A stretch of DNA of 64,000 bases from an uncultured Oscillospiraceae bacterium (GCA_934589525.1 CAKTOB010000002.1:1-64000); one strand, 5' to 3'; numbered from the stretch's first letter, positions 7,583-15,819 are shown. The notes: generated from the letters alone by a model not told the origin. Numbers and translations: made by a program.

Positions 7583-8941
7583 ATGCTATTCAAACGAAAG
7601 ATTTACGACAAGTTCCTGGCCTGGAAAACAGAGTGTGCCGGTAAAAAAGCACTGCTGGTCGAGGGAGCGCGGCGAATCGGGAAGTCCACAGTTGTAGAGG
7701 AGTTCGCAAAGAACGAGTACAAAAGCTATATTCTGATCGACTTTGCGAAAGCATCCAGTGATGTAAAGGAATACTTCCAGCTGTATTTGAATGACCTGGA
7801 CACATTCTTCATGCTGCTGTCTGTCCAGTATGGTGTCCAGCTGCATGAGCGGGACAGTGTGATTATCTTCGATGAAGTGCAGCTGTTCCCCAAAGCCAGA
7901 GAGGCCATTAAGTACCTGGTTGCCGATGGGCGTTATGACTATATGGAAACCGGCTCCCTCATTTCCATCAAAGAAAACGTGAAGGACATTGTGATTCCTT
8001 CCGAGGAACGGCAGATGAAAATGTATCCCCTGGACTTTGAGGAATTCTGCTGGGCATTGGGTGAAAAGCCTATGGTCAGTTATATCAGAACTTGCTTTGA
8101 GAAACGAGAGCCTTTGGAGCGAACCCTTCACAATAAGGCCATGCTCCTGTTCAAGCAATATATGCTTGTGGGTGGGATGCCCATGAGCATTGTTGCGTTC
8201 CTGGAAGGGCGGAAGGACTTTGGCAAGGCTGATCTGGAAAAACGGGACATTCTGGCACTGTACCGGAACGACATTATGAAGATTCAGGCGCAATACCGCT
8301 CCAAGGTGCTGGCGATTTTTGACCAGATTCCCGGCCTGCTCTCCCGGCACGAAAAGCGGGTCGTGTTCAATCGGATCGCCGCCGGTTCTTCTGCGGATCA
8401 GTATGAGGAAACCTTCTTCTGGTTGACCGATTCCATGGTCGCCAATGAATGCCGCCGTGCCAATGACCCCAATGTGGGGCTGTCCCTGACAGAATCGGAC
8501 ACCTATATCAAGTGCTATCTGGGGGACACGGGGCTGCTTGTCAGCCACGCTTTCGATGAAAACGAGCTGTTGGAGGATGAAGTCTACAAGCAGATCCTGG
8601 ATGGCAAACTGGGGCTGAACGAGGGAATGCTCTACGAAAATGTCATTGCGCAAATGTTGACAGCCAATGGTCACAGGCTGTTCTTCTACACCCATTACAG
8701 CGAGGAGAAAAAGCGCAACGACATTGAAATCGACTTCATTATCTCCAATAACAGCAAGACAAAATATAAAATGTACCCCATTGAGGTCAAATCCGGCACA
8801 CGCTACACAACGGACTCGCTGCTGAAATTCAGGGAGAAATACAAAACCAGGATCGGCGGCTGCTATATCATCCATCCCAGAAATCTGATTGTAAATGATG
8901 ATATTCTCTGCATTCCACCGTATATGACGATTTGTCTGTAG
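7583..8941 (+). CDS. AAA-family ATPase with DUF4143 domain
   Basis: Encodes 452 aa. Walker A is GARRIGKST (residues 28-36), Walker B is SVIIFDEVQLF, and YPLDFEEFCWALGEKP marks the family. The C-terminal DUF4143 part has IEIDFIISNN then YPIEVKSG, the D and ExK signature of a restriction-endonuclease-like fold. Family members (AAA_14/DUF4143) are common in anaerobes and poorly understood. The gene stands alone, with its own promoter and repeated operator-like boxes, next to the tRNA-Thr repeat. A second member lies at 44268-45620 in the same kind of setting. Confidence 0.9.
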   Translation: MLFKRKIYDKFLAWKTECAGKKALLVEGARRIGKSTVVEEFAKNEYKSYILIDFAKASSDVKEYFQLYLNDLDTFFMLLSVQYGVQLHERDSVIIFDEVQLFPKAREAIKYLVADGRYDYMETGSLISIKENVKDIVIPSEERQMKMYPLDFEEFCWALGEKPMVSYIRTCFEKREPLERTLHNKAMLLFKQYMLVGGMPMSIVAFLEGRKDFGKADLEKRDILALYRNDIMKIQAQYRSKVLAIFDQIPGLLSRHEKRVVFNRIAAGSSADQYEETFFWLTDSMVANECRRANDPNVGLSLTESDTYIKCYLGDTGLLVSHAFDENELLEDEVYKQILDGKLGLNEGMLYENVIAQMLTANGHRLFFYTHYSEEKKRNDIEIDFIISNNSKTKYKMYPIEVKSGTRYTTDSLLKFREKYKTRIGGCYIIHPRNLIVNDDILCIPPYMTICL

Positions 8942-9012
8942 TTTTTTCTTCCCACACCACTTGCGAGTTTTCTGATTTTGTGCTGCAAATCGCCTCAAAA
9001 AGTTATGAAAAT

Positions 9013-9043
9013 ACCCGGTTTCACTAGAAAACCGGGTGTTTTT
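9013..9043 (+). terminator. Rho-independent terminator after the ATPase gene
   Basis: ACCCGGTTT and AAACCGGGT arms with a 7-base loop, then GTTTTT. Its T-run runs into the tRNA-Thr repeat. Confidence 0.8.
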
Positions 9044-9089
9044 CTGGAGCTAGTGACCTGACTCGAACAGGCGACCTTCTCATTACGAG
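9039..9089. repeat. 51-bp partial copy of tRNA-Thr (candidate attachment site)
   Basis: Identical to 10798-10848: the T-run, CCA, acceptor 3' strand, T arm and part of the anticodon arm of tRNA-Thr. A duplicated tRNA 3' end is the usual scar of integrase-mediated insertion. It bounds a 1.7-kb islet with a Fic-zeta operon. Confidence 0.8.
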
Positions 9090-9134
9090 CGGGTATTTTC
9101 ATGTTTTATTTCATTTCGTAATGTTTGAAATTGC

Positions 9135-9243
9135 CTAGAGTATCAAGCACTTTTCCGTTTTTACCGTCTTGTATTGTTTGGGTACCAAATGCCTTATTTT
9201 GCCTCGTTGGTACCCATTCGGTACCCAAGCAGTACCCAGGATT
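9135..9243. other. GGTACC-rich short repeats inside the islet
   Basis: GGTACC recurs near 9180, 9210 and 9220, with a further GTACCC near 9233. Clustered short direct repeats next to an attachment site resemble integrase arm sites. On the minus strand the same stretch reads GTAWVPNGYQRGKIRHLVPK, possibly a leftover C-terminus. Neither reading is secure. Confidence 0.3.
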
Positions 9244-9438
9244 TCAGGGGCGGGAGGCCTCCTGTTTTTGCTTTTGGAAATAGGCCAGACAGGCGGCCTC
9301 GCTCTTGAAATCGTGGGTCTCAATAACCTTCACCCGGTAGGGCTTCCAGGTGTTCGCTGCCGGCTCATTGCCAATCACTTTCTGGGCAAGAATAGTCTTT
9401 CCCTGGGTGTGGTGTTCTTCCAGAATGAAGGTGGTCAT
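9244..9438 (-). CDS. Small conserved-looking hypothetical protein
   Basis: Encodes 64 aa (MTTFILEEHHTQGKTILAQK then IGNEPAANTWKPYRVKVIET). AGGAGG lies 7 bases before the ATG at 9438, so translation is likely. It is the last gene of the Fic-zeta operon, 11 bases after zeta. No family is recognised and no membrane helix or metal motif is seen. A small accessory or antitoxin-like role is possible but unproven. Confidence 0.6.
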   Translation of the reverse strand: MTTFILEEHHTQGKTILAQKVIGNEPAANTWKPYRVKVIETHDFKSEAACLAYFQKQKQEASRP

Positions 9439-9449
9439 TGCAGTTCCTC

Positions 9450-10019
9450 CTATGTGGCTGAGCTGTCCAGATATGCCCGCAGCTCTTTGAGCCATCCGGG
9501 AACAAGGCTCCCCACAGTCCGCAGCTCTCCGTTCCGATACTCTGCCACCAGCTGGAAGCCGTTGTCGTTGTCGTAAAACTCCGCTTCGTCACAGTAGGGC
9601 AGCACCTTTGCCACAGCCTCCCAGCGACCGGCAAAACGGCGTTCCACATCCTGAGGGTCAATGTCATGTCCACCACGGCGTACCCTGTTTGCAATACGGG
9701 AAATACTTTCCTCTGCGCTGTCCAGGCCGATATAGTACAGCCGCACCCGATAACCCTTTTCTACCACTTCCCGCGCTGTGGCCTCTGTACGCCGCCCTGA
9801 CAGGGTGGTTTCCTGAGTGAATGAAACGCCCTTGCTGATACACTCGTTTATTTTCTTCAAGGCTGCTTTGCCGCCTACAAGGGCATTACCGCCCAGTTCA
9901 GCGGTGATTTTGTCCACATCAATGATAATGCCTAAGTCAGTGCAACGCTCTTTCAGAACGCCGGTAAAGCTGGATTTACCCACGCCGTTGACACCGCCGA
10001 TGATCGTATAGGTTCTCAT
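9450..10019 (-). CDS. Zeta-toxin-like P-loop kinase
   Basis: Encodes 189 aa. Walker A is GGVNGVGKSS (residues 8-17), then FTQETTLSGR (zeta-family substrate region) and the basic NRVRRGGHDI motif followed by VERRF. Zeta toxins phosphorylate UDP-N-acetylglucosamine; chromosomal relatives may have other substrates. The start overlaps the Fic stop by 4 bases (ATGA), so the two are one transcript. The 3' part of this gene was copied twice into the 3.4-6.9 kb region. No epsilon-type antitoxin is present. Confidence 0.82.
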   Translation of the reverse strand: MRTYTIIGGVNGVGKSSFTGVLKERCTDLGIIIDVDKITAELGGNALVGGKAALKKINECISKGVSFTQETTLSGRRTEATAREVVEKGYRVRLYYIGLDSAEESISRIANRVRRGGHDIDPQDVERRFAGRWEAVAKVLPYCDEAEFYDNDNGFQLVAEYRNGELRTVGSLVPGWLKELRAYLDSSAT

Positions 10020-10702
10020 GCCTCTGCCTCCTTCATTGGGGTCTCAATGCCTTGAATTGCATTGGTGTAGAGATAATCCTTGAGTTCTTCCTTCTCGCCT
10101 GTTTCGTAGTAATGGAGCAGCAGGGTATTGAACTGCTCCATGTGCTTATCGGTAATGGTCATCAGTCCGGCCCCGGCAGAAACCAGGATTTTATTTGCAA
10201 GGGTCATACTGGTTCTCTTGTTTCCGTCCCAGAAGAACTGGCCCCGTGTACCCCAGGTAAAGGCTTCCAGTGCCTTTTCTGTGGCGGTAGCATCTGCGGT
10301 CAGGATCGCTTCAAATTCCGCCCTTACTTGCTCCTCCGCAGGGACGGGAGGAATATAGTCTGTTCCAGAAATGCCGACTGACCCGTTGCGGAGTTTGCCC
10401 CACTCCAGCGCCTCATTTCTGGCAATGAATTCATTCAGCTTGCACCAATACCCAAAAGTCAAAGGCTCGTTCATGGTTGCCAGCAGAAACCGCCAGGCAT
10501 CCCGCATATTGAGAACCGCCTGAATATCGTCCAGCTGAACACTGGGAACATTGACCCCCTGCAAAATGGTCTTTGTCTGGGGAAAGGTAATGTTTCGGTT
10601 CTCCATCCGCATCCCGCAGTAAACATTCTCGTCCCACTTCTTTTTTGCCAAAAACAAACTCTGCTCCGGGGTCATGTGAAACCGATCTGCATAGTGCTTC
10701 AT
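10016..10702 (-). CDS. Fic-domain protein with altered active-site motif
   Basis: Encodes 228 aa. The Fic core reads GQFFWDGNKRTSMTLANKI (from about residue 154). The canonical motif is HPFx(D/E)GN(G/K)R; here Gln155 stands where the catalytic histidine should be, while D159, G160, N161 and R163 remain. AMP transfer is therefore unlikely by the usual mechanism. AGGAGG precedes the ATG at 10702. It is the first gene of a Fic-zeta-small protein operon inside the tRNA-Thr islet, which suggests a stability or defence module, but the role is inferred. Confidence 0.82.
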   Translation of the reverse strand: MKHYADRFHMTPEQSLFLAKKKWDENVYCGMRMENRNITFPQTKTILQGVNVPSVQLDDIQAVLNMRDAWRFLLATMNEPLTFGYWCKLNEFIARNEALEWGKLRNGSVGISGTDYIPPVPAEEQVRAEFEAILTADATATEKALEAFTWGTRGQFFWDGNKRTSMTLANKILVSAGAGLMTITDKHMEQFNTLLLHYYETGEKEELKDYLYTNAIQGIETPMKEAEA

Positions 10703-10765
10703 TTTACTGCCTCCTCTGTAGCGGGTGTACCTTGCTCCATCACCGAATCAATAGCCAAATTAAGG

Positions 10766-10802
10766 AAAACCGCCACTTTACCATAAAAAGTGGCGGTTTT
10801 TT
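10766..10802 (-). terminator. Terminator between Fic start and tRNA-Thr
   Basis: AACCGCCACTTT and AAAGTGGCGGTT arms with T-runs on both sides, so it can act in both directions. It lies at the 3' end of the minus-strand tRNA-Thr. Confidence 0.75.
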
Positions 10803-10848
10803 CTGGAGCTAGTGACCTGACTCGAACAGGCGACCTTCTCATTACGAG
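10798..10848. repeat. 51-bp direct repeat within tRNA-Thr
   Basis: The tRNA-proximal copy of the repeat at 9039-9089. Together they delimit the Fic-zeta islet. Confidence 0.8.
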
Positions 10849-10879
10849 TGAGATGCACTACCGACTGTGCTACACTAGC
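10804..10879 (-). tRNA. tRNA-Thr (CGT anticodon)
   Basis: The minus strand folds as a full cloverleaf: acceptor GCTAGTG/CACTAGC, D stem GCAC/GTGC, anticodon stem TCTCA/TGAGA with loop CTCGTAA, T stem GCCTG/CAGGT and an encoded CCA at 10804-10806. The anticodon CGT reads ACG. Its 3' half is repeated at 9039-9089. Confidence 0.95.
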
Positions 10880-10932
10880 ATCAAAAGCGAGGTTATTATA
10901 CTCGCTTTTGGGCGGAAAGTCAAGGAAAATTC

Positions 10933-11532
10933 TCAGGCTGTTCCCTCTATTCCCAGTTCCCGGAGTTTTGCCCGGAGGGAGAGGAGGTCGTCGAAGGTTT
11001 CCGGGCGTTTACTGGGGTCGCGCAGGAGGGCGGAGGGGTGGTAGAGGGCGGTGTAGCAGATGCCGTTTTTGTAGACCCAGGTGCCGTGGTCCACGGTGAT
11101 GCGGAAGCCCGGGTCGATGAGGCGCAGGGCGGCGACCCGGCCCAGACAGACGACCACTTTGGGGTTCAGAAGGGCCATCTGGTTTTCCAGGTATTTCCAG
11201 CAGGCGTTCTGCTCCTCCGGCTGGGGGTCACGGTTCCGGGGCGGGCGGCATTTGACGATGTTGGCGATGTAGCAGCAGGTTCTATCCAGGTCGATGATGG
11301 AGAGCATATCGTCTAAAAGCTTTCCCGCAGGGCCCACGAAGGGGATGCCCTGCAGGTCCTCCTGCTCGCCGGGGCCTTCGCCTACGAAGAGCAGGGGGCT
11401 ATGCTCATTGCCCACGCCGAAGACCACATGGTGCCGGTTCCGGCACAGCGGGCAGTCCTCGCAGGCTTCGCACCGGGCCTTCAGTTCCTTCCAGGAGGAA
11501 CAGTCCAGGGAAATTTCGGAAGAATCGTCCAT
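10933..11532 (-). CDS. Type-4 uracil-DNA glycosylase (Fe-S)
   Basis: Encodes 199 aa. GEGPGEQEDLQGIPFVGPAG (residues 51-70) is the catalytic motif of family 4 UDGs, and YHPSALLRDP is the second motif. Cys at 27 and 30, and at 95 and 111, have the spacing of the 4Fe-4S ligands. It removes uracil from DNA at the start of base-excision repair. The ATG at 11532 shares one base with the stop of the upstream gene (TAATG), so it is translationally coupled to the S11 homologue, and GAGGAG lies 6 bases upstream. Confidence 0.95.
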   Translation of the reverse strand: MDDSSEISLDCSSWKELKARCEACEDCPLCRNRHHVVFGVGNEHSPLLFVGEGPGEQEDLQGIPFVGPAGKLLDDMLSIIDLDRTCCYIANIVKCRPPRNRDPQPEEQNACWKYLENQMALLNPKVVVCLGRVAALRLIDPGFRITVDHGTWVYKNGICYTALYHPSALLRDPSKRPETFDDLLSLRAKLRELGIEGTA

Positions 11533-13088
11533 TATTTGCTCCTCTTTCGTTCCTGTCTTCTTTTCTTTCTCCGGACCTTGGCGCGGCGGCGCAGGAGGGA
11601 ATTGATGATGAGATAGCTGATGACCGGCACCAGAAACACCCCGCAGATCACCAGCACCGCCTTGGAAAAGCCGCTTCTGGCCCCTTCTGCCTGGGGGGCC
11701 AGGGCGCTGTGGACCGTCAGGCCGGAGTTTTCCGCAGTCCGGACGGACTCCTGGGCCAGCAGCTGGGCCTCGGTCAGGCAGGAGGACTGGTACCACAGCT
11801 CCACCGTGGCGATGACCTCGTCCTTTTCAATGGGGGCCGTCAGGCCGCCGTCCCGGACGGAGACGTTGGTAATGAGGTTTTTCATCTTCGCCTTGGAGGG
11901 GAGCACCGTGTCAATATCCACATTGGCGACACCCACCACGTCGTTATTGGCCCCGGTCACCGGCAGCTGCTCCATGCTCATGCCCTTATAAATGACCCGG
12001 TAGGTCTTGAAATTATTGTAGGCATACTCCAGAAGGGCCACCATTTCGTCAAAGTTGCCGTAATTCAGCACGACCCAGCTTTGTTTGGCATCGAACTGTC
12101 GGACGGCGCCCATGACCACGCAGACCAGGTTCAGTCCCGTAGGGTTCCGGTTGCCCTTGGAGTCCTTCGTGTTGTCCGCGGTACAGACCACGCTGGCGCC
12201 GGCGGTATCGGAATAGCTGGCAAAGCCCGCGGTGACCTGTTTGTAGTTATACTTGGGCACGATGGTGGTTTCCATCAAATAGTTCTGGGATTTAAACTTC
12301 CGGGCCTCGGAAAGATTGGTGGCCGGAACCTCATAGCTCTGGGCAGACAGCAGCTCATTGAGCCGGGCATTGTCCGTGGCTGTCATCATAATGCGGATCA
12401 TATCCCGGGCGGTGGTATACTGGGCGCCGGAGCCAACGCCGTGGACATCCGTAAAGCTGGTGGAGGTGCAGCCCATCTGCTTGACCCGCTGGTTCATCAT
12501 ATCCACAAAGGTGGCCCGGGTGCCCGCCACATATTCGGCCAGCGCCACCGCCGCGTCGGCGGCGTTCTGCAAAATCATACAGTGCAGCAGATCCCGGACC
12601 GTCAGCTGCTCCTCACTTTTAAGCTTGATGCTGACGGCACCGCCGGGGATTCGGGAGGCGATGCCCGGCTGGACGGTGACCACCGTATCCAGGTCCTCCA
12701 CCCGCTCCATGACGACCAAGGCGTTGACGATCTTGGAAAGGGCGCCGGGGGCCAGCTTCATATCCGGGTTGTAGGCATAGACCAGGGTGCCGGTATTGCG
12801 CTCATAAATAATGGCGGACTGGGCCGTATCCAGCTTCCGGTTGGAACCGGCCAGGGGCATCTGGCCGTCCAGGCTGCGGCAGCCGTTTAAAATACAAACG
12901 CTGCCAAAGGCATAGTCCGTTTTCGGGGCCTGGGCATCCTCCGCCAGATCCGGCAGAGTCTCGGTAAAGTCCGGATTTTCCGTTTCCTGGGTGGTCTCGG
13001 CGGCGGCGGTTTCCGCAAAGCCCGGAACCGGCAGGCAGTTGACAAGGAGCAGCAGGGCCAGCAGCAGGGCAGATAAGGATTTTTTCAT
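11532..13088 (-). CDS. D-Ala-D-Ala carboxypeptidase homologue (S11) with degenerate active site
   Basis: Encodes 518 aa: signal peptide (MKKSLSALLLALLLLVNCLP, cut near residue 25), an S11/PBP5-like catalytic fold (about 90-350), a PBP5 C-terminal-like domain (about 370-450), and a C-terminal membrane helix (about 477-500) with a very basic tail. All three catalytic motifs are changed: SxxK is ALSK (116-119), SxN is NAA (175-177), and KTG is TAG (286-288). The fold-forming context around each is preserved. It may bind muropeptide or a partner without hydrolysing it. Divergent from a two-component system, coupled to UDG downstream. Confidence 0.85.
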   Translation of the reverse strand: MKKSLSALLLALLLLVNCLPVPGFAETAAAETTQETENPDFTETLPDLAEDAQAPKTDYAFGSVCILNGCRSLDGQMPLAGSNRKLDTAQSAIIYERNTGTLVYAYNPDMKLAPGALSKIVNALVVMERVEDLDTVVTVQPGIASRIPGGAVSIKLKSEEQLTVRDLLHCMILQNAADAAVALAEYVAGTRATFVDMMNQRVKQMGCTSTSFTDVHGVGSGAQYTTARDMIRIMMTATDNARLNELLSAQSYEVPATNLSEARKFKSQNYLMETTIVPKYNYKQVTAGFASYSDTAGASVVCTADNTKDSKGNRNPTGLNLVCVVMGAVRQFDAKQSWVVLNYGNFDEMVALLEYAYNNFKTYRVIYKGMSMEQLPVTGANNDVVGVANVDIDTVLPSKAKMKNLITNVSVRDGGLTAPIEKDEVIATVELWYQSSCLTEAQLLAQESVRTAENSGLTVHSALAPQAEGARSGFSKAVLVICGVFLVPVISYLIINSLLRRRAKVRRKKRRQERKRSK

Positions 13089-13116
13089 GGTTTCCCCCTA
13101 AATTTTACAGCCGGAC

Positions 13117-13181
13117 TTGTCCGGCAGCGAAAAGTCGTGTATAATTAATGGTATTATAACAGTTTTTCAAATTCCCGTCAA
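13117..13181. promoter_or_regulatory. Divergent promoters for the regulator and the S11 homologue
   Basis: Plus strand: TTGTCC (13117-13122), 17 bases, TATAAT (13140-13145), toward the response regulator. Minus strand: TTGACG (13181-13176), 17 bases, TATAAT (13158-13153), toward the S11 homologue. The two -10 boxes are only 7 bases apart, so the two transcripts should compete. Confidence 0.7.
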
Positions 13182-13236
13182 TCGGTCCCGGTCGGTATTT
13201 GCAAAATGGTAATGTTTTCTTAATAGGAGGAACGCT

Positions 13237-13914
13237 ATGACGATTCTGGTAGTTGACGACGAGGCCCTGCTGGTCAAGGGCATCCGTTTTAATTTAAAAA
13301 GTGACGGCTATGAGGTCATCACCGGCTCCAACGGCCAGGAGGCGGTGGATTTGGCCAAGGCGGAGCAGCCGGACCTGATCGTTCTGGACGTGATGATGCC
13401 GGTGATGGACGGCCTCACCGCCTGCGCCCGCATCCGGGAATTTTCCGATGTACCCATTATTCTGCTCACCGCCAAAACCGACGATATGGACAAGCTCATG
13501 GGCTTTGACCACGGGGCCGACGACTATCTGACCAAGCCCTTTAACATCCTGGAGCTGAAGGCCCGCATCCGTGCCCTGCTGCGCCGGACCGGTGCCGGGG
13601 AAAAGCCCCGGGAGAACAAGCTGGTAGGCGGCAGCATCACCCTGGATTTGGACGCCCGGAACGCCTACAAAGGCACAGAGCCGGTGGTCCTCACCGCCAA
13701 GGAATTTGACGTGGTGGAATTTCTGATGCGCAACGCCGGAAAGGTCTACTCCCGGGAAGCATTGCTTGATACCATCTGGGCCTACGAATACCGCAGCGAC
13801 ATCCGGACCGTAGATGTCCACATCCGTAGGCTCCGGGAAAAATTAGAAGAAAATCCCGCGGAGCCCCAGCATATTTTAACAAAATGGGGGGTCGGTTACT
13901 ATTTCCGAAAGTAA
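13237..13914 (+). CDS. OmpR/PhoB-family response regulator
   Basis: Encodes 225 aa. The receiver domain has the acidic pair DD (7-8), phospho-acceptor Asp51 (IVLDVMMPVMDG) and the LTKPF lysine loop. The C-terminal winged helix reads LTAKEFDVVEFLMRNAGKVY and DIRTVDVHIRRLREKL. GGAGG precedes the ATG by 6 bases. The kinase follows with overlapping or nearly overlapping translation, then a GerMN lipoprotein. Context suggests a cell-envelope or sporulation link; the signal is unknown. Confidence 0.95.
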   Translation: MTILVVDDEALLVKGIRFNLKSDGYEVITGSNGQEAVDLAKAEQPDLIVLDVMMPVMDGLTACARIREFSDVPIILLTAKTDDMDKLMGFDHGADDYLTKPFNILELKARIRALLRRTGAGEKPRENKLVGGSITLDLDARNAYKGTEPVVLTAKEFDVVEFLMRNAGKVYSREALLDTIWAYEYRSDIRTVDVHIRRLREKLEENPAEPQHILTKWGVGYYFRK

Positions 13915-13975
13915 TATCAGGCCCCTGCGGGGCTACTCCACCGCCCAGTTTCACTATGCCCTGACCTATATCGCC

Positions 13976-15331
13976 ATGACGGCGGCGGTGCTGATTTTTC
14001 TGAACATTTTCTGCACCCGGCTCAGCCAGCGGCTGTTCTATGAGAACAAGGAACGGGCCATGATTGAAAAATGCCAGCTGGCCTCCGACGAGCTTTCCAC
14101 CCTGGAGGTCTGGAACCATGCCACGGTCTCCGGGGTGCTGGGGCAGCTGGAAAGCCTGCGGGCCTCCCGGCTGGTGGTGACGGACAGCACGGGGCTGTGC
14201 ATCTATGACAGCCTGGACACCGCCCTGGGAAGCTACATGCTGCTGCCGGAGATCATGGGGGCCTGTCAGGGCAACGACGTGTTCACCTGGCGCTACCACG
14301 GCGGGGCCATGGTCTCCCGGGCCGCCACCCCCATTGTGGACTTTGGCACCGTGGCCGGGTGCGTGTATATCACGGAGTTCGACACCGCCCAGGGGGCGGT
14401 CATTGACCTGCTGCTGCAAACCATCCTCCGGGTCACCTTGGTTCTGGAGCTGGCGGTGGTGCTCTTTTCCCTCTTCTACACCCGGCACTTCTCCCGGCGG
14501 ATGCGGGCCATTATGGACTCCATGCACACCATCCAGAAGGGCAACTACGACCAGAAGGTCAGCGTCGGCGGCAACGACGAGCTGACCCTCCTTGCCAATG
14601 AATTTAACGATTTGACGGAGCGGCTGCAAACCTCCGAGGAAAAGCGCCGCCGGTTCGTCTCCGATGCCTCCCACGAGTTGAAGACCCCTCTGGCCTCCAT
14701 CAAGCTTTTGACGGACTCCATTTTGCAGAACGACATGGATGCAGAGACCATGCGGGAATTTGTGGAGGACATCGGAAGCGAGGCGGAGCGCCTGAACCGC
14801 ATGACCGCAAAGCTCCTGTCCCTGACCCGGGTGGACGGGCAGGTGGCCTCGGAGTCGGAGCTCATCCGCATGGCCCCCACCATCCGTCAGGTGGCCAAAA
14901 TGCTGGGGCCGGTGGCGGAAAAATCCGGCGTGGAGCTGGAGCTCCGGCTGGAGGAGGATTCCACGGTGCTCATCACCCGGGACGACCTGTACCAGATCGT
15001 CTTCAACCTGATTGAAAACGGCATCAAATACAACCGGCCCCAGGGCCGTGTCACCGTGAGCCTGCGCAAGACCACGGACCTTTCTAAGCTCACCGTGACG
15101 GATACCGGCATGGGCATCCCCAAGGACGCCCTGGACCATATTTTTGAGCGGTTTTACCGGGTGGATAAGGACCGCTCCCGGCAGACCGGCGGCAGCGGAT
15201 TGGGCCTTGCCATCGTCCGGGCCATTGTCCAGCGCAACCGGGGCGAAATCCAGGTGGACAGCCACCTGGGCCAGGGCACCAGCTTTTTGGTGACCTTCCC
15301 CATTTTCGATACGGAGGTGGATGCCACATGA
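13976..15331 (+). CDS. Sensor histidine kinase
   Basis: Encodes at least 451 aa: membrane helix 1, an extracytoplasmic sensor of about 110 aa, helix 2 (VLELAVVLFSLFYTRHF), HAMP, HisKA with DASHELKTPLAS (His near residue 233) and HATPase_c (NLIENGIKYN, DTGMGIP, GGSGLGLAIV). The first ATG at 13976 cuts helix 1 short. The same frame is open upstream to a stop near 13874 and reads ISESNIRPLRGYSTAQFHYA before it, so the true start is probably a rare codon, for example ATT at 13901, which has GGGGGG 9 bases upstream inside the regulator gene. Confidence 0.92.
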   Translation: MTAAVLIFLNIFCTRLSQRLFYENKERAMIEKCQLASDELSTLEVWNHATVSGVLGQLESLRASRLVVTDSTGLCIYDSLDTALGSYMLLPEIMGACQGNDVFTWRYHGGAMVSRAATPIVDFGTVAGCVYITEFDTAQGAVIDLLLQTILRVTLVLELAVVLFSLFYTRHFSRRMRAIMDSMHTIQKGNYDQKVSVGGNDELTLLANEFNDLTERLQTSEEKRRRFVSDASHELKTPLASIKLLTDSILQNDMDAETMREFVEDIGSEAERLNRMTAKLLSLTRVDGQVASESELIRMAPTIRQVAKMLGPVAEKSGVELELRLEEDSTVLITRDDLYQIVFNLIENGIKYNRPQGRVTVSLRKTTDLSKLTVTDTGMGIPKDALDHIFERFYRVDKDRSRQTGGSGLGLAIVRAIVQRNRGEIQVDSHLGQGTSFLVTFPIFDTEVDAT

Positions 15332-15819
15332 AACGTCTGACAGCCCTGTGTCTTGCGGCGCTGCTGCTGGCGGGCTGCGCCCCCCGGCCTCCGGAGGGCC
15401 ACAGCATGACCTTTTACTACCCCCGGAAGAACTACATCGTGAGCGTCAACGAAGGGGTCATGGGTCAGGAGCTCCGGGACGCGGCGGAGGAAGACCTGGA
15501 ATATCTGCTGCGGCTGTATCTGCTGGGGCCCCTGGATGAAGGGCTCATCACCCTTTACCCCCAGAACACCCGGCTGCTGGAGGTCAAGCCCTCCGGCACC
15601 ACCCTGATCGTCACCCTGTCAGACACCGGCAACCGCATGACCTCCGCCGCCTTTACCCTGGCGGGGGCCTGCCTGGCCCAGACCTTTTTCGGGGACTACA
15701 CCGCCATCACCATCCGCAGCGGCGACCGGGACGTAACCTTCCGCCCGGGCTCCCTGGTATTGGAGGACGAAAGCGCCACCCTGGATGGAAATACAGCTGA
15801 AAGCGAGGACAGTCAATGA
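15328..15819 (+). CDS. GerMN-domain lipoprotein
   Basis: Encodes 163 aa. The N-terminus MKRLTALCLAALLLAGCAP is a lipoprotein signal with a LAGC lipobox. The rest has the GerMN pattern (FYYPRKNYIV, then LLRLYLLGPLDEGLITLYP, LIVTLSD, ITIRSGD). GerMN proteins act outside the membrane in spore germination or peptidoglycan-related steps. ATGA overlaps with both the kinase before and the exonuclease after make it part of one operon, so it may be a sensor accessory or a target of the two-component system. Confidence 0.85.
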   Translation: MKRLTALCLAALLLAGCAPRPPEGHSMTFYYPRKNYIVSVNEGVMGQELRDAAEEDLEYLLRLYLLGPLDEGLITLYPQNTRLLEVKPSGTTLIVTLSDTGNRMTSAAFTLAGACLAQTFFGDYTAITIRSGDRDVTFRPGSLVLEDESATLDGNTAESEDSQ

